Shown here: positions 28,901 through 36,329 of the stretch, one piece after another
Numbering within the stretch: the stretch's first letter is position 1
Layout: each line of letters starts with the position of its first letter
Assembly: GCA_900540275.1 (NCBI GenBank)
Contig: UQFO01000006.1
Location: forward strand, 1 to 64,000
Direction: 5' to 3'
DNA from: an uncultured Oscillospiraceae bacterium
GTDB lineage: Bacteria; Bacillota; Clostridia; Oscillospirales; Acutalibacteraceae
Length of the DNA: 64,000 bases
The notes under the pieces: generated by a model
Told to the model about the DNA's origin: nothing
Seen by the model: the letters and a program-made list of their open reading frames with translations, nothing else
The model's database searches: none
Position numbers and translations under genes: made by a program

Positions 28901-31900
28901 CAGGCCGTGCGTAACATGGTAAAAGCGCCGGAGAACGATATTGCGGCGGTTTCCCTGTTAAGCAATGAACAGCAGGCGCTCATCGAACGCTTCGGCATGG
29001 GTGAAACGGCCTGCGTCCCGCAGCGGCTGCTCCATAAGCTGATGGAAGCGCAGGCGCGGGAAAATCCGGAAAAGACGGCACTTATTGCCTGCGACGGAGC
29101 GTTTAGCTATGCTCAGTTCAACAGGCTGTCAGACCGCATTGCGAACGCCCTGGTTCAAATGGGCGTTACAGCCGGCTGCCGCGTTGCGCTGCTGCTCCCG
29201 AGAACAAGCCGCCTGCTGCTGTCCATGTACGGCGTATTGAAGGCGGGCGCGGCGTTTATCCCGTGTGACCCGGAATATCCGCAGGAACGGATAAGCTATA
29301 TCCTTTCTGACAGCGCGGCAAGCTTTATCCTCACGACAAAGGAAAGGGCGGCGCAGCTTCCCCGGGACCGGGCAATCGATGTGGAAACGCTGCTTACCGG
29401 CAAGGATGCCCCCGTACCCGAAATTCCCCTGCAGCCGGACGACCTGGCATATTTAATTTATACCTCCGGCTCGACTGGAAGGCCGAAGGGCGTCATGCTA
29501 ACGCACGGCGGCATAACCAATTATGTTTACGGCCATCCCGCCAATATCCATATCAGCGCGCTCCGGCAGGACGCGCACACCATGGTGTCCGTCACGACAG
29601 CGTCGTTCGATATGTCGCTTAAAGAGACGGTTGCAATCCTGAGCAGCGGCCTGACGCTCGCGCTTGCAAGCGAACAGCAGGCGCAGAACCCGGCGCAGCT
29701 TGCCGGACTGTTTAAACAGGTCAACGGCGACGCGTTCAATGCGACGCCCTCGCGTATGGAACAGTATCTGGAGCTACCCGCGTTCCGCGACGCGCTGGCA
29801 GGCTGCAGGGTTGTCATGTGCGGCGGTGAAAAGTATTCCCCCAAGCTGCTCGCGCGGCTTAAAGATATTACGGGCGCGCGCATTTTCAACACCTACGGCC
29901 CGACGGAAATCACCGTATCCTGCAACGCCTGCGAGCTTACGGGCCGTACGGAGGTGACAGTCGGCAGGCCGCTTCTCAACGTGCGTGAATTCATCGTCGA
30001 CTGTGACGGCAACCCCCTGCCCTGGGGTGTTACCGGCGAGCTGCTCGTCGGCGGCGCCGGTGTGGCAAGGGGCTACTGGAACAACGAGGAGCTGACAAGA
30101 AAGCATTTTACAGAATACCGCGGCATGCGCGTATACCGCACCGGCGATTATGCGAAATGGACGCAGGGCGGGGATGTCGCCATACTTGGGCGCACCGATA
30201 ACCAGGTGAAGCTCAGGGGGCTGCGAATCGAGCTGGGCGAAATTGAAAAGTGTATGCTCGAAGACAGCCGCGTGCGGCAGGCGGTCGTAATGATACGCGA
30301 AATCAACGGTACGGAGCACCTGTGCGCATACTTTACAGCGGATGGAGCCATTTCCCCACAGGAAATGAAGGAAACGCTCGGCAAAGCGCTGACGGCCTAC
30401 ATGGTGCCGACCGCTTACCTCCAGCTTGAAAGGCTGCCGGTGACGCCTAACGGCAAGGTCGACGTCAAAAAGCTTCCCGCTCCCGTTCCGGCGCATGGCG
30501 GGGAATTTACAGCGCCTGTAAACGATACTGAAAAAGCATTGTGCGAAATCTTTGCGCAGACGCTCCAGCTCGGCAAAATAGGCGCGACAGACAGCTTTTT
30601 CGATTTAGGCGGAACGTCCCTTACCGTAACAAACGTGCTTATCAAGGCAAACGAGAGGGGCTTTGCCGTCTCTTACGGAGATGTGTTTACCTGCAAAACG
30701 CCCAGAGCGCTTGCGCAGAAGCTGCTCGGCGGCAAGGATGAGCAGGGCGGCGAAATGCGGTATGACTACAGCCGCATTGATAAAATCTTGGAAGAAAACA
30801 CCCTTGAGGCGCTTAAAAATGGAGCGCGGGGTACGCTTGGCAACCTGCTTTTAACCGGCGCGACGGGATTTTTAGGCATCCACATTCTGCATGAATTTCT
30901 TGAAAAGGAACGTGGAGAGGTCACCTGCCTGCTGCGCGGGCTTGGAAACCGCACGGCGAAAATGCGCCTGCAGGCAAAGCTGTTCTATTATTTTGAAGAC
31001 AATTACGAAGAGCAATTCGGTAAGCGCATCCATTTGGTAGAGGGCGACGTTACGCAGACCGGATGGATGGAGGGGCTAAAAGGCAAACCCATCCACACCG
31101 TCGTAAACTGTGCTGCGCTCGTTAAGCATTTTTCAAATCAAACGGATATTGAGGACGTAAACGCCGGCGGCGCGGAAAACCTGCTTGCTTTCTGCCGGAA
31201 GACGGGCGCTATGATGGTCCAGGTATCGACCGGCAGCATAGCGGGCGACCGCGTAGACGGCTATCCCTCCAGGGAACTGAAGCTCAGCGAGCAAAAGCTC
31301 TATTTCGGCCAGAATATCGACAACCAGTACGTCCACAGCAAGTTTATGGCGGAGCGCCTGGTCCTGGAGGCGGCGCTCCAGGGCGTGCCTGTAAAAATTA
31401 TGCGCGTCGGGAACCTTGCCGCGAGGGAAAGCGACGGAGAGTTCCAATTGAACTTTACAACCAATGGCTTTATGGGAAGGCTCAAGGCGTATCTCGTCAT
31501 CGGGGCGTTCCCGTACAGCGCAATGAACGCAATGGTGGAAATGGCGCCTGTGGACAGCACGGCGCAGGCTATCCTGATGCTATGCAAAACGCCGGAGCAA
31601 TGCCGCGTGTTCCATCCGTATAACAATCATTATGTGCCGCTCGGCGATATCATCCTGCAAATGAGGCGTATGGGTATGAAAATTGAGCTTGTAGAGGACG
31701 AAGCCTTTGAAGCCGCTCTGCAAAAAGCAAAGGAAGACCCTGTAAAGGCACGTGTGCTCACTACGCTGCTCGCCTATGAAAACATGGATGCGGGCAAAAA
31801 AATTGAAATGATAGCAACAGAGAACGAGCTTACGACGCAGGCGCTTTACAGGCTCGGCTTTGAATGGTCTATGACCTCGCGTACCTATATGAACAGGTTC

Positions 31901-31966
31901 CTCGAAGCGCTCGATGGGCTTGGCTTTTTCGATATGGATTCGGCACAGGAGGGACGGCATGCTTGA
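22955..31966 (+). CDS. three-module non-ribosomal peptide synthetase ending in a reductase domain
   Basis: 3003 aa from ATG at 22955 (AGGAGG eight bases upstream). Domain order by motifs, in residues: A1 about 1-485 (YTSGSTGNPKG near 133); T1, FSIGGDSI with Ser near 511; C1 from 563 (HHIITDG near 690); A2 from 1002 (YTSGSTGKPKG near 1147); T2, AAGLSSLS near 1530; C2 from 1596 (HHIVFDG near 1717); A3 from 2025 (YTSGSTGRPKG near 2169); T3, LGGTSL near 2551; R from about 2627 (GATGFLG, STGSI, Y-V-H-S-K near 2792). The R domain should release a tripeptide aldehyde or alcohol with NADPH. A2 and A3 have the Asp of FDAS/FDMS that holds the amino group; A1 has Ala179 there (FAISVAD). No phosphopantetheinyl transferase is near. 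Confidence 0.96.
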   Translation: MKTFVQQFQDIVKSNGERTALVYQNERVTYRQLDELSGRIAARLLERGAEKEKIYPIVLERGIDYIASEIGILKAGAAFSPLSVEYPKDRVDYIQKDCACDFLIDAAFMKEARQCQPLTNLPEVSWNDAAMVIYTSGSTGNPKGIVHEHFSFTRAIIRQLPVGCKPDGVEMSVTPFNFAISVADIFVPLWVGAPIHILSEQDRKDIYTVDGYIDAHGITASVISPQLLKRLPDRKSTLTNICCGGERISNIYKEYQTIYNSYGLSETLSIAIAFALDKPYDNTPIGKPLEDFTVYLLDEEGRQVKEGEEGEICIAGPLARGYINLPGQTAKTFVENPYASGGLDRRMLHTNDVGKRLPDGNILYVNRKDWMVKVNGQRVEMGEVEIQLGKIDGIETAVVKSFEDDNGQTYLCGYYLCGRPVAEDEIREKLAKKFPGYMIPRFLVQVDKFPLNANGKLDRKALAPPEASRFKKEYAAPENEVQEQICKGFEKVLGLSHIGIRDDFFSIGGDSIKVVILQEELSGLNLSSSAIFEGRTPEKIALSVSAQGGEENRYAGMDTRRDAYPMTDSQLGIYLECMREPESLMYNNLASFLFPRDMGLDPYKLRDALTAVIEGFPFMKIHVEEQNGVPCIIPNETLTYEIPVRRVDSTEPTALAKSFFRPFSLEAGPMFRFEIDILKNGDVLLLGDMHHIITDGTSTALFFSRMAMAYEGAAPEPELVDSFMLSNYELGLKDTREYKESREFFDSLLAGVEADSNLLPDEPFQTGGEKGCSVELLSLRGHLPIALLREQVKRYGITESTLFLGAFSYALAKQNGQDEVLFCTVDNGRHTPDLRGTMGMLVRTLPFYARIDEEKEAKRFLQETQDQLFQCIKHDSCSFVELASDYGVKSDIIFVYQGDTLNGITLGGRFVPMQIHKMGDSMANLSLDVLKRDDDYTLSFEYRSDLYTPRTIQQFAKLLVSAVKGFLAGGLLKDIPLCGEDDLAAYKSFNENTVAVDRGLTLVDLFRKQAAETPERNAVVYRDKTLTYRRLDELSEKLAYLLAKEGVGPEVPVGLMVRRSEIFPVCSFGIQKAGGACQPLDSNYPQERLQYMLEDSGAPVVVMDEELRELLPGYKGRVIYTKDIEMAVPDATVRLQPPKAENLFALLYTSGSTGKPKGCMIEHRNIVNFCLSFQKKFGITCEDRATAYGSFGFDASMQDLYPYLTKGACVYIVPEETRLDLPGLHELVTENKITMMDCTTQLGRQYVCAYPDSPTLRGMSVGGEKLVPCTPPGYPFYNTYGPTECTIYVTDFLIDRDYASVPIGKPFGNCDVYIVDKYRRLLPPGVPGELCIAGCPVTRGYLNRPDLTEEKYIDNPFNSTPGYEKIYLTGDVCRYLYDGNIQFVGRRDEQVKIRGFRIELTEIERRIRAFDGITDACVVARDLPAGGKAVVAYVVSDNPVDIPALNAFIAQELPRYMVPSVTARIDKIPLNPNGKVDKRRLPEPEMGAKKSLNTARPLNRLEQELKNMAAEITGQSEFDMEASLIAAGLSSLSAMMLASRVYERFGCRLNVAKLLEEESSMLDVENTVLDGLLAREQKKGGPEERPQQGQPAELPLSSAQLGVFYDCMKRPNAMIYNIPMMFTFSKQTDAQRLARAARAVIGAHPVLTAHLIEKEETVVQVLSGAEPSEPAVLQMAGDGLAEEKKSFARPFDLFEGPLYRMEIVKTPERTALLMDTHHIVFDGLSMSVFLEELRRAYETGKPAGESATFFDAAREENKILLSPQGKEAEDYYDKLFERFENASDIPGDLQGKEEDGTLGECVSVLGGEEIDDFCRANSVTPAALFLSGTFYAVSRYTADRNVYISMICSGRENGMYQDAFGMFVKTLPLYSQVTPGTDAVSFIKSAGKAMRSAIEHSAYPFVKRSGQYGYAPQINYACQLGVDAAVTLEGEPIREEVLTNPLPKFHISIHIESKDGAPAVCVQYNDALYSRAYMQQFADAVAQAVRNMVKAPENDIAAVSLLSNEQQALIERFGMGETACVPQRLLHKLMEAQARENPEKTALIACDGAFSYAQFNRLSDRIANALVQMGVTAGCRVALLLPRTSRLLLSMYGVLKAGAAFIPCDPEYPQERISYILSDSAASFILTTKERAAQLPRDRAIDVETLLTGKDAPVPEIPLQPDDLAYLIYTSGSTGRPKGVMLTHGGITNYVYGHPANIHISALRQDAHTMVSVTTASFDMSLKETVAILSSGLTLALASEQQAQNPAQLAGLFKQVNGDAFNATPSRMEQYLELPAFRDALAGCRVVMCGGEKYSPKLLARLKDITGARIFNTYGPTEITVSCNACELTGRTEVTVGRPLLNVREFIVDCDGNPLPWGVTGELLVGGAGVARGYWNNEELTRKHFTEYRGMRVYRTGDYAKWTQGGDVAILGRTDNQVKLRGLRIELGEIEKCMLEDSRVRQAVVMIREINGTEHLCAYFTADGAISPQEMKETLGKALTAYMVPTAYLQLERLPVTPNGKVDVKKLPAPVPAHGGEFTAPVNDTEKALCEIFAQTLQLGKIGATDSFFDLGGTSLTVTNVLIKANERGFAVSYGDVFTCKTPRALAQKLLGGKDEQGGEMRYDYSRIDKILEENTLEALKNGARGTLGNLLLTGATGFLGIHILHEFLEKERGEVTCLLRGLGNRTAKMRLQAKLFYYFEDNYEEQFGKRIHLVEGDVTQTGWMEGLKGKPIHTVVNCAALVKHFSNQTDIEDVNAGGAENLLAFCRKTGAMMVQVSTGSIAGDRVDGYPSRELKLSEQKLYFGQNIDNQYVHSKFMAERLVLEAALQGVPVKIMRVGNLAARESDGEFQLNFTTNGFMGRLKAYLVIGAFPYSAMNAMVEMAPVDSTAQAILMLCKTPEQCRVFHPYNNHYVPLGDIILQMRRMGMKIELVEDEAFEAALQKAKEDPVKARVLTTLLAYENMDAGKKIEMIATENELTTQALYRLGFEWSMTSRTYMNRFLEALDGLGFFDMDSAQEGRHA

Positions 31967-33722
31967 ACGAAACAACCGGCTGCTCAGCCGAAAATATAAG
32001 GAATATCTTTTTCCGACGGTTATCAGCGGCATGTCTATCCTGCTCGGCTCCATTGTAGACGGTATCATCGTCGGCCAGTTCATCGGCCCTGACGCCATGG
32101 CCGCGGTCAATGTAACAGAGCCTGCCGTGCTCTTTTTCCAGGCGGTCTTTTTCCTGATAGGTATCGGCGGCTCCACGCTTGTAGCTGTTTCAAAGGGCGA
32201 ACGCAGGGAAAGGAAGGCAAACGCCGCCTTTACGCTGGGCGTATTGTCTATGCTCGCAATCTCCTTCGTTACGCTGGTCCTGGGCAGCGTGTTCATAGAG
32301 CCGCTTGTGCGGGTGCTGTGCAACGACCCAAAGCTTTTTGTACCTGCGCTCGAATACCTGCAAATTTTGATTTTCGGCGCCCCGTTTATGATTGCCGTCC
32401 CCTGTATGGTGTACTTTGTACGCGTAGACGGTATGCCAAAGCTCTCCGCGCGCATCCTGCTGCTTGCAAACGTTGTGAACCTTCTGATGGATTTGGTTTA
32501 TATCAACGTGCTCCATATGGGCATCCGCGGCGCGGCGCTCGCGACCGTAACCGGGTACGCGGTCGGTTTTGTCCCGGTGCTTTGGTACCTGTTTTCAAAA
32601 AAACGCACGCTTTCCTTTCTCAAAATCAAAAAGGAAGACCTGCGCTGCCTTGGCGAAATTGCAAACAGCGGCCTTGCGTCGTTTATCAACACCTGCCTGC
32701 TGTTTTTAAAAACGCTGTTCCTCAACCGTATCGTCATGAGCACGGCGGGTACTGACGGCATGATTGTCTTTTCCGTATGCAGCTTTTCCCTTTCGTTCGT
32801 CTCAATGTTCGTGTCCGGCGGGGCGGAAACGATGGTACCCCTGCTCGGTATGCTGTACGGGGAAAAGGACAGGAAGGGTATGGACTTTGTTGTAAAAAGG
32901 ACATTCCTCGTGGTCGGCGCATGCTCCGCCGTATCGGTTTTCCTGATGGAGGTTTTCCCCGTGCAGATTCTCGGCCTGTTTAATATAACGGGAGCCGCGC
33001 AGCTTGCAATGGGTGTGTCCGCCCTGCGCATATTCGCCCTGAGCCTCCTGCTGATGGGGATTTCAATCACGGTCATGTACTACATGCAGACAATCCGGCA
33101 AAAAAATATATCCGTCATGGTTTCTATCCTGCGCGGTTTTTTGATTACGGTTCCGTGCGCATGGCTTTTTTCCCAGATGTTCGGTACATACGGCATTTGG
33201 TTTTCTTTCCTGACGGCGGAAATATTGACCCTGGCCGTTACCCTGATTGCCTGCAAATGGAAAGCCGTGCGCTCAAAAGGAAAATATACCGGCCTTTTAC
33301 TGCATGAAAAAGCGCCGGAGCGGGAATTTACCTATGATGTCACGATTAAGAGCGGCGTCAAAGGAGCGGTAGACGTTTCAGAGGAATTGATTGGCTTTTG
33401 CCAAAAGCACGGCCTGGACGGCACAACATCGAGCCTTGTCGGGCTGATGGCTGAGGAAGCGTCCGTCAGTATCGCTTCACAGAACGAGGGCGGCAGGCCG
33501 GTTGACGTCGATATCCTGTGCAGGCTGCGTCCCGACAGTGTGATTTTAAGCCTGCGCGACGACGGCAGGCCGTTCGACGCCATGCTGCTTGAACCGGAGG
33601 AAGAAGAGCGCTTTGGCAATATCAGCGTCATGAACAAAATCGCGGACGAGGTGTCGTATTCCCGCACGCTGGGGCTCAACAGCACGCTGGTTATCCTGTC
33701 AAGAGAGGGAGAGAAAATATGA
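31959..33722 (+). CDS. MATE-family exporter fused to a C-terminal RsbW-like ATPase domain
   Basis: 587 aa from ATG at 31959 (GGAGGGAC upstream), overlapping the NRPS stop by 8 bp. Residues 1-445 are a 12-segment MATE transporter (FPTVISGMSILLGSIVDGI, GIRGAALATVTGYAVGF). Residues about 465-587 are a GHKL/HATPase domain (LVGLMAEEASVSI, LRDDGRPFD, FGNISVMNKIADEVSY) like anti-sigma kinases. In the N box the metal-holding Asn of the family seems replaced by Ser, so catalysis is doubtful. It probably exports the NRPS product; the fused domain may link export to partner switching. Confidence 0.88.
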   Translation: MLERNNRLLSRKYKEYLFPTVISGMSILLGSIVDGIIVGQFIGPDAMAAVNVTEPAVLFFQAVFFLIGIGGSTLVAVSKGERRERKANAAFTLGVLSMLAISFVTLVLGSVFIEPLVRVLCNDPKLFVPALEYLQILIFGAPFMIAVPCMVYFVRVDGMPKLSARILLLANVVNLLMDLVYINVLHMGIRGAALATVTGYAVGFVPVLWYLFSKKRTLSFLKIKKEDLRCLGEIANSGLASFINTCLLFLKTLFLNRIVMSTAGTDGMIVFSVCSFSLSFVSMFVSGGAETMVPLLGMLYGEKDRKGMDFVVKRTFLVVGACSAVSVFLMEVFPVQILGLFNITGAAQLAMGVSALRIFALSLLLMGISITVMYYMQTIRQKNISVMVSILRGFLITVPCAWLFSQMFGTYGIWFSFLTAEILTLAVTLIACKWKAVRSKGKYTGLLLHEKAPEREFTYDVTIKSGVKGAVDVSEELIGFCQKHGLDGTTSSLVGLMAEEASVSIASQNEGGRPVDVDILCRLRPDSVILSLRDDGRPFDAMLLEPEEEERFGNISVMNKIADEVSYSRTLGLNSTLVILSREGEKI

Positions 33723-34465
33723 AGTTTTTTATCTATAACTTTATGAAGGCACGCTGTGAGGAGGAAATCATCCGCGGCACAGAGCTGATTACACGCGAAA
33801 CGAAGCGGTACGACAGGGAAGAGGATATGATGGTTTTCCTGCTTGTTCCCGCCACAGCCCTTTCGGCTGTTTCAAAAAAAGCGGACCACAGGTTTGTCAA
33901 AATTGGTGCGCAGGACATGTCTCCCCTTAGATTGGGCCAGGTTTCGGGCGAGACATCGGCGGAAATGCTCAAGCTTAATGGCGCGGATATGGCAATGGCG
34001 GGCGCGTACGACCGCCGCCTGTACTGCGGGGACAGCGACGAGCTTTGCGGTGAAAAACTAACGGATATTATAAAAAGCGGCTTCAAATCTTTGCTTGGCG
34101 TGACAGAAACCATTGGACGGGAGGACGGCTCGCGGGCGGACGCGGCGCTTCTTCGCCAGCTTGAATATGGCTGTAAGGAAATCCCTGAATATGCGTATTA
34201 TCGCTTTGGCGTGGTTTACCAGCCGCGCCTGAAAGAAAACGCTGCCATTGATGTCCGCAAAAGATGCGCGTTTATCAGGAAAGCCCTCGCTGAAACCGTT
34301 CCGGGCGCGCCGGAGCCCCTGCCTGTGTTTTATGGCGGGCCTATGCGCGGTCAGGAAGCGGTGGATATGCTGACAGAAGGCGTGTGCGACGGTATCTTTG
34401 CTGACGACAGAAGCTGGGACACAGAGCAGTTCCTGCGCGTAGTCAAAGCTGTCTGCGGGGAATGA
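33719..34465 (+). CDS. triosephosphate-isomerase-like protein without the catalytic residues
   Basis: 248 aa, start overlapping the exporter stop by 4 bp. The fold signature of TPI is visible: VKIGAQDMSP, GQVSGETSAEMLKLNGADMAM, AGAYDRR (for GHSERR), VVYQP (for AYEPVW) and FYGGPMRGQEA (phosphate loop). By this alignment Lys is Met9 (NFM for NWK), the catalytic His is Ala and the catalytic Glu is Gln. It is therefore unlikely to isomerise triose phosphates. A regulatory, tailoring or substrate-binding role in the NRPS pathway is possible, but nothing shows which. Confidence 0.75.
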   Translation: MKFFIYNFMKARCEEEIIRGTELITRETKRYDREEDMMVFLLVPATALSAVSKKADHRFVKIGAQDMSPLRLGQVSGETSAEMLKLNGADMAMAGAYDRRLYCGDSDELCGEKLTDIIKSGFKSLLGVTETIGREDGSRADAALLRQLEYGCKEIPEYAYYRFGVVYQPRLKENAAIDVRKRCAFIRKALAETVPGAPEPLPVFYGGPMRGQEAVDMLTEGVCDGIFADDRSWDTEQFLRVVKAVCGE

Positions 34466-34481
34466 CGGTAATCGTTTATAC

Positions 34482-34520
34482 AAAACCGGCGGCCTGTTTT
34501 ATTGGGGCTGCCGGTTTTCT
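34482..34520 (+). terminator. terminator of the NRPS operon
   Basis: AAAACCGGCGGCC pairs with GGGCTGCCGGTTTT around TGTTTTATT; a CTTC tail follows. It separates the biosynthetic operon from the small gene and recombinase. Confidence 0.75.
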
Positions 34521-34576
34521 TCGCCATTTTGGAATGCTTTTGCCAAGCCGCACATAAAAATAGACGGGTGGTTAAT

Positions 34577-34768
34577 TTGATTTATGACACATCGGGCTAT
34601 CGTAAGGAAGTAGAAACGGTGTGGATGCGTGAAAAGCAGATGATTTTGGAGCATTATATTCCGCGCCTTACAGATAAAGCGGTGGAAAAAAAAGAAATAG
34701 AAGCAGGCAGTGAGCTTGTACAGGTGTTTCAAAGGTATATGGGAAAAAAGGAAAAAGCGGACGCGTAA
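34577..34768 (+). CDS. small protein upstream of the recombinase, 63 aa
   Basis: TTG at 34577 has GGGTGG seven bases before it; a longer frame starts inside the terminator and is rejected. The product (MIYDTSGYRKEVETVWMREK, then HYIPRLTDKAVEKKEIEAG and a basic end KKEKADA) is charged and helical, with no cysteine. Position directly before a large serine recombinase and small size make it a candidate recombination directionality factor, but there is no sequence match I can name. Confidence 0.55.
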   Translation: MIYDTSGYRKEVETVWMREKQMILEHYIPRLTDKAVEKKEIEAGSELVQVFQRYMGKKEKADA

Positions 34769-34789
34769 CATGTTGCGCGTCTGTTTTTT
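34760..34789 (+). terminator. terminator-like hairpin between the small gene and the recombinase
   Basis: GACGCG (34760-34765) pairs with CGCGTC (34776-34781), extended by TAAC/GTTG inside, then TGTTTTTT. It overlaps the end of the small gene and lies 19 bp before the recombinase ATG. Most transcripts from upstream should stop here unless it is bypassed. Confidence 0.65.
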
Positions 34790-34807
34790 ATTGTAAGGGG
34801 GAAGCGG

Positions 34808-36307
34808 ATGAAAGCGGTTTACGCGCGCCAGTCGGTCGACAGGGCGGACAGTATTTCTGTGGAAAGCCAGATAGAGCTTTGTACCTATGAGCTGAAGGGA
34901 GACAAAAACTTCAGGGTTTTCTGTGACAGGGGCTACAGCGGAAAAAACCTTCTCCGGCCCCAGTTCCAGCAGCTTTTAGACGAAATCAGGCAAGGGCAAA
35001 TCGAGCAGGTCATCGTCTATAAGCTCGACCGGATAAGCCGCAGCGTACTCGATTTTGCAAATCTGATGGAGCTGTTTGAAAAGCACCGCGTGGAGTTTAT
35101 CTCCTGCAGTGAAAAATTCGACACCTCGACCCCTATGGGGCGCGCAATGCTGAGCGTTTGTATCGTATTCGCACAGCTCGAGCGGGAGACGATTGCGCAG
35201 CGCGTGACCGACGCGTTCCTGTCCAGAAGCGAAAAGGGCTACTATATGGGCGGAAGGGTGCCGTATGGCTATCGGCTGGAAAAGACCGTAATGAATGGAA
35301 TCCACACCGGAAAATATATAATCTGTGAAGAGGAAGCGATGCAAATACGGCTGATGTATTCGATGTATTCCGACCCACATTGTTCTTATGGCGATATTCT
35401 CAACACCTTTAACAGCCGGGGGCTTTTTTGCCGCGGAAAGCCGTGGGACCGCGCCAGGATTGCCGACCATTTAAAAAACCCCGTCTATGTACGTGCCGAC
35501 GGCGCGGTCTATGATTTTTTCAGCGAACAGGGCGCGGTATTATGCAGCCCGCGCGGGGATTTTGCAGGGACAAACGGCTGTTATCTCTATACTTACCAGG
35601 GAAAAGGCTCTAAATATACGCGGCTCGAGGGGCGCAGGCTGGTGCTCGCGCCGCATGAGGGGCTTGTTGATTCCCACACATGGCTTATCTGCAAGCGCAA
35701 AACCATGCGCAACAGGCAAATCCGTACGGCTGATAAGGTAATTAACACCTGGCTGGCGGGGCTTGTCAAATGCGGCAGGTGCGGCTATGCGCTCACCTTT
35801 AAAAAGTATAAGGGAAAAGACGCGCGTTATCTGTTTTGCAGCCATAAAATGAACGCAAGGGCCTGCGCAGGAGCGGGGACGCTCTATGCGGATGAATTTG
35901 AGGAGATTATTAAAAATGCGCTTCTCCGAAAAATCGCGGCCTTCCGTACGCTGGTAATTCAGGATAATAAAGAGGCGGACCCGCGCACGGAGGAGCTCCG
36001 CCAGCAAATCACCGGCGTGGAAAAAGAAATAGAAAGCCTTATGGAAAAGCTGCCGGGAGCAGGTGAGGCGCTTACGCGTCATATCGACGAAAGCATCACA
36101 GCGCTGGAACGAAAAAAAGGAGAAGCGCTTTATGCGCTCGCGCAGCGTAAAAGGCAAAAGACAGATGACGCGCCTGCATTCCCGGCGCAGGCGTGCTGCG
36201 ATAAATGGAACAGGCTTGGCATGCGCGAGAAGCAGCGGGCGGCTTGGGCGCTGATTGAACGGATTGAGGCGACAAACGAATACATCAGGATTTTTTGGAA
36301 ATTATAG
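34808..36307 (+). CDS. large serine recombinase of the cotJC element
   Basis: 499 aa. The resolvase-type catalytic domain (about 1-150) has YARQSVD with nucleophile Ser9, ESQIELCTYEL, YKLDRISRS and AMLSVCIVFAQLERETIAQRV. A recombinase domain (GYYMGGRVPYGYRL, RARIADHLKNPVYVRADG) follows. The zinc ribbon is CGRCGYAL...FCSHK...C (about 321-360), and a coiled coil spans about 395-445 (RTEELRQQITGVEKEIESLMEKL), the motif that controls synapsis in serine integrases. Length and layout match SpoIVCA-type enzymes. AGGGGGAAG precedes ATG. The gene ends 37 bp before the right core, typical of an element's own recombinase. Confidence 0.95.
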   Translation: MKAVYARQSVDRADSISVESQIELCTYELKGDKNFRVFCDRGYSGKNLLRPQFQQLLDEIRQGQIEQVIVYKLDRISRSVLDFANLMELFEKHRVEFISCSEKFDTSTPMGRAMLSVCIVFAQLERETIAQRVTDAFLSRSEKGYYMGGRVPYGYRLEKTVMNGIHTGKYIICEEEAMQIRLMYSMYSDPHCSYGDILNTFNSRGLFCRGKPWDRARIADHLKNPVYVRADGAVYDFFSEQGAVLCSPRGDFAGTNGCYLYTYQGKGSKYTRLEGRRLVLAPHEGLVDSHTWLICKRKTMRNRQIRTADKVINTWLAGLVKCGRCGYALTFKKYKGKDARYLFCSHKMNARACAGAGTLYADEFEEIIKNALLRKIAAFRTLVIQDNKEADPRTEELRQQITGVEKEIESLMEKLPGAGEALTRHIDESITALERKKGEALYALAQRKRQKTDDAPAFPAQACCDKWNRLGMREKQRAAWALIERIEATNEYIRIFWKL

Positions 36308-36329
36308 CGAGTTCTTTTTTGTTTCCTGT

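Noticed and set aside
34553..34562. CATAAAAATA as a SigE or SigK -10 site for the recombinase
   Set aside because: The spacing within the motif is one base off for SigK and imperfect for SigE, and no convincing -35 is present, so it is not listed.
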